Source of the DNA: an uncultured Saprospiraceae bacterium
GTDB lineage: Bacteria > Bacteroidota > Bacteroidia > Chitinophagales > Saprospiraceae
NCBI GenBank assembly: GCA_937959095.1
Contig: CALGLY010000153.1
Coordinates: 1-18,445, forward strand
Length of the DNA: 18,445 nucleotides
Direction: 5' to 3'
Both the position numbers and the translations under genes were made by a program. Shown in pieces: positions 17,301-18,445 of the stretch (positions are counted from its first letter, which is position 1; each line of letters starts with the position of its first letter). The notes beneath the pieces are model-generated. The model did no database searches and was not told the origin of the DNA. It saw only the letters and a list, made by a program, of their open reading frames with translations.

Positions 17301-18303
17301 GTATTAAGTCTACAAAAGTCGGTGTCTTGGAAAGCTCAGAACGCAGTACGAGGGTTTCGTTAAAAAAGCCAATAAGCTGTTCCAAACTCGTCTTATCTCG
17401 ATTGGAAAAAGGCACACCAAGCAATATATCTGTTTGTTGCGTATAGCGCGAAAGCAAGCTTTTGAATACTGCCAAACCCACTACAAAAAGCGTAGCATTT
17501 TGTGTCTTTGCTAATTTTTTGAGTGCTTGAGAAAGTGCTTGAGAAAGCTGTTTTGTTACTATTTTTCCTCGGAAATTTGCAGCATTAGGGCGCACAAAAT
17601 CGGTAGGAAGTTGCAGGATCGGCAATTCGCCTGCAAGTTGTTTCAGCCAATATTGTAAATCCGCATCTTTTATGGATTGTTGGCTTTGCCAATAGGAAAA
17701 ATCCGTGTATTGGATCGCCAAAGGACTAATTGGTTTGCCCTGATAGTGCTGTGCTACTTCCTTGTTTAATAGTTGTAGCGAAGTACGATCACCGATGATA
17801 TGGTGCATCAATAAGAGTAAAATATATTCTTCTTCGTCTAGCCGAAGGAGCGTGAGCCTAAGCAGCACATCTTTGGTCAAATCGAAGATGTGATGGAGGG
17901 CTTGTTCGGTGATTTGAGCGAGTTCTTTGTCTTTATTTTCGGACGAAAGTTTCCGCAAATCGAGCTGTTCAACTGGAATGCTGCGGTCGCCTTGAAATTG
18001 TTGCGTGACGCTTCTGTCAGCTTCTTTAAAATTCGTTAATATTATACGATGTTTTTGTGCTGCCGCCTGAAAGCTTGCTATTAACCGCTCGGTATGCAAT
18101 GCCCCTTTGAAATGGTATTGGTGTGCATAGTTGTAGAAAGGATTGTCAGGATACAATTGTTGCAACAACCAAAGACGTTGCTGCCCATGCGAAAGTGGAA
18201 TGTCCACATCGGCAGGCGCATTGGATATGCTGTGCGGTGCATTCGTAGTCGTTCGTTTCTTTTTTAGGGCTAGCCACTTATCTAAACTTGTCTTTTTAGC
18301 CAT
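14338..18303 (-). CDS. single-module nonribosomal peptide synthetase (C-A-PCP-TE) with a Cys-type thioesterase
   Basis: The 1321-residue enzyme (numbered from ATG 18303) should activate one amino acid, condense it with an upstream acyl or peptidyl donor and release the product. The condensation domain (about 30-450) has LSHGQQRLW and HHIIGDR (His168, Asp172). The adenylation domain (about 485-960) has LKAGAAYLPLDPEYP, YTSGSTGRPKG, NEYGPTE, YKTGDL and NGKIDQ. A by-eye alignment to GrsA gives the code D-S-A-L-V-A-E-V-W-K; I do not assign a substrate. The carrier domain has GGDS with Ser1015 for phosphopantetheine. The thioesterase (about 1070-1321) has GTCFSNAVG with Cys1145 at the usual Ser position, and Asp1172 and His1293 complete a triad. 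ATG 18303 is preferred over a TTG at 18339 that lies in the promoter box. No other biosynthetic gene is in view. Confidence 0.93.
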   Translation of the reverse strand: MAKKTSLDKWLALKKKRTTTNAPHSISNAPADVDIPLSHGQQRLWLLQQLYPDNPFYNYAHQYHFKGALHTERLIASFQAAAQKHRIILTNFKEADRSVTQQFQGDRSIPVEQLDLRKLSSENKDKELAQITEQALHHIFDLTKDVLLRLTLLRLDEEEYILLLLMHHIIGDRTSLQLLNKEVAQHYQGKPISPLAIQYTDFSYWQSQQSIKDADLQYWLKQLAGELPILQLPTDFVRPNAANFRGKIVTKQLSQALSQALKKLAKTQNATLFVVGLAVFKSLLSRYTQQTDILLGVPFSNRDKTSLEQLIGFFNETLVLRSELSKTPTFVDLIQQLKQTTLDAFAHKNVPFDKLVQELKPERQGTSNPIFQAMFVFNDHSEKVDFGTDVVVTEQLIDLGVSKFDLTLFLTDEGENISLNLEYESALFEQATIERMLGHLEVLMLEICKNPEGNISKYELLTKPEKEQILEVWNPKLPALPDALSMQAKLEDIAKQYPNRKAVSYQNESLTYEALDRRATQVAQALQQAGVARNTLVGLFAERSLELMIGIWGILKAGAAYLPLDPEYPEERIQYMLEDAGVSVILTQATLQEKIATFNANNITIEATAEREIEDIQLPQAEPQELAYMIYTSGSTGRPKGVPITQHNLLHSTMARFAYYETSPTAFLLLSSFSFDSSVAGIFWTFCNGGTVVLPPRRMEQDIRALANLIAEEKVTHSLLLPSLYGVLLEYAPKQQLQSLENIVVAGEACPPTLVQAHFEKIPDTLLYNEYGPTEGTVWSTAHQITIEDAEKSVPIGRPIPNATNFILDKNLQLVPVGVQGELYIGGEGVAQGYWQRPELSLERFIEHPLSKTKLYKTGDLVRYRANGLIDFLGRTDHQVKIRGHRIELDEIRNVLLQVPLVRDAIALINEQRIMAYLLASKEVNKMGVRHWLRSKLPNYMQPSTIVLLEEFPRLPNGKIDQTALPTTDASPNELGETTRPQSALETQLLSIWKSVLQTDKVHVTDNFFEIGGDSIRTIQLIAKAQQQGIQLAPNHLFDYQSIRALAAFLENEDEEAKAWESLTALKKGSSKLPLFCIHSGGGHVFFYRNLVNYLDEKHSLYALQAKGIDGKEAIHDSIEAMAAQYIQEIKKIQVEGPYALLGTCFSNAVGLEMAHQLRAAGDEIELLVFVDSGPAHLTSAKIRGEKKTAQRFKAMLKAGDWRMIQKKINSRLAAVQRKIEKPFKSQQEIEFQETLFRLNKLYRYYNWRAYDGKVVFIRSSEFAARTDKDYHIEQWKKLAIQDLDVHIVEGHHLTLFEEPEVQGLAKLLGQVLDEKLELMI

Positions 18304-18336
18304 TCTGTTTTCATTTGCATTACAAAGGCATCCTTT

Positions 18337-18344
18337 CAAATCTA
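18337..18344 (-). promoter_or_regulatory. -7 promoter box for the NRPS gene
   Basis: Read on the minus strand this is TAGATTTG, a perfect TAnnTTTG, 33 bases before the ATG at 18303. A TTTT lies 20 bases further upstream in place of a -33 TTTG. The TTG that would start a 12-residue-longer protein is part of this box. The remaining bases to 18445 show no gene. Confidence 0.5.
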
Positions 18345-18445
18345 AGACTACAAGGAAACAAATAAAATGGAAACCGTTTGTCGGATTGCAATCATTTTTT
18401 GCTTCTAAGACAAAATATGCTTATATTGTAAGTCCAATAAAATCA

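Noticed and set aside
15248..17446. Several plus-strand open frames opposite the NRPS
   Set aside because: They are short, have low-complexity or Cys/Ser-rich products, and are shadows of the NRPS codons.

Overview
This window looks like chromosomal DNA of a Bacteroidota bacterium, by inference from sequence style. It is AT-rich, shows almost no Shine-Dalgarno sequences, and has TAnnTTTG boxes, the -7 element of Bacteroidota sigma factors, just upstream of several genes: 1987-1994, 8134-8141, 9700-9707, and 18337-18344 on the minus strand. The combination of a large NRPS with defence loci would suit a Saprospiria- or Cytophagia-like genome, but the sequence does not fix the genus.

Left part (1-9318): defence. 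A cas6 gene (minus, 99-764) and a WYL-domain transcriptional regulator (minus, 859-1785) lie divergently from a complete four-gene Wadjet system on the plus strand: jetA (2013-3488), jetB (3652-4239), jetC (4434-7772) and jetD (8164-9318). JetABC is expected to form an SMC-like, loop-extruding complex of the MukBEF type that senses small circular DNA. JetD, with its Toprim centre, is expected to cut it. No CRISPR array is present, so cas6 must act with a locus to the left or elsewhere. Unusually, each of the three junctions inside jetABCD is filled by a different palindromic element of about 113 to 290 bp, each flanked by a short direct repeat.

Middle part (9319-13620): a mobile element. A 3973-bp Tn3-family transposon (9544-13516) has perfect 37-bp terminal inverted repeats. 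It carries a serine resolvase (tnpR), a candidate res/operator region with a promoter nested in a palindrome, and a tnpA overlapping tnpR. tnpA is split by an in-frame TAG and by a +1 shift in a run of ten T, yet all three DDE catalytic residues remain. It appears to have landed in an already degraded minus-strand sequence.

Right part (13621-18445): metabolism and surface. A CpsB/YwqE-type PHP phosphatase (plus) overlaps tail-to-tail with a single-module NRPS on the minus strand (C-A-PCP-TE). The thioesterase nucleophile position of that NRPS is Cys instead of Ser. The NRPS promoter lies near the right edge of the window.
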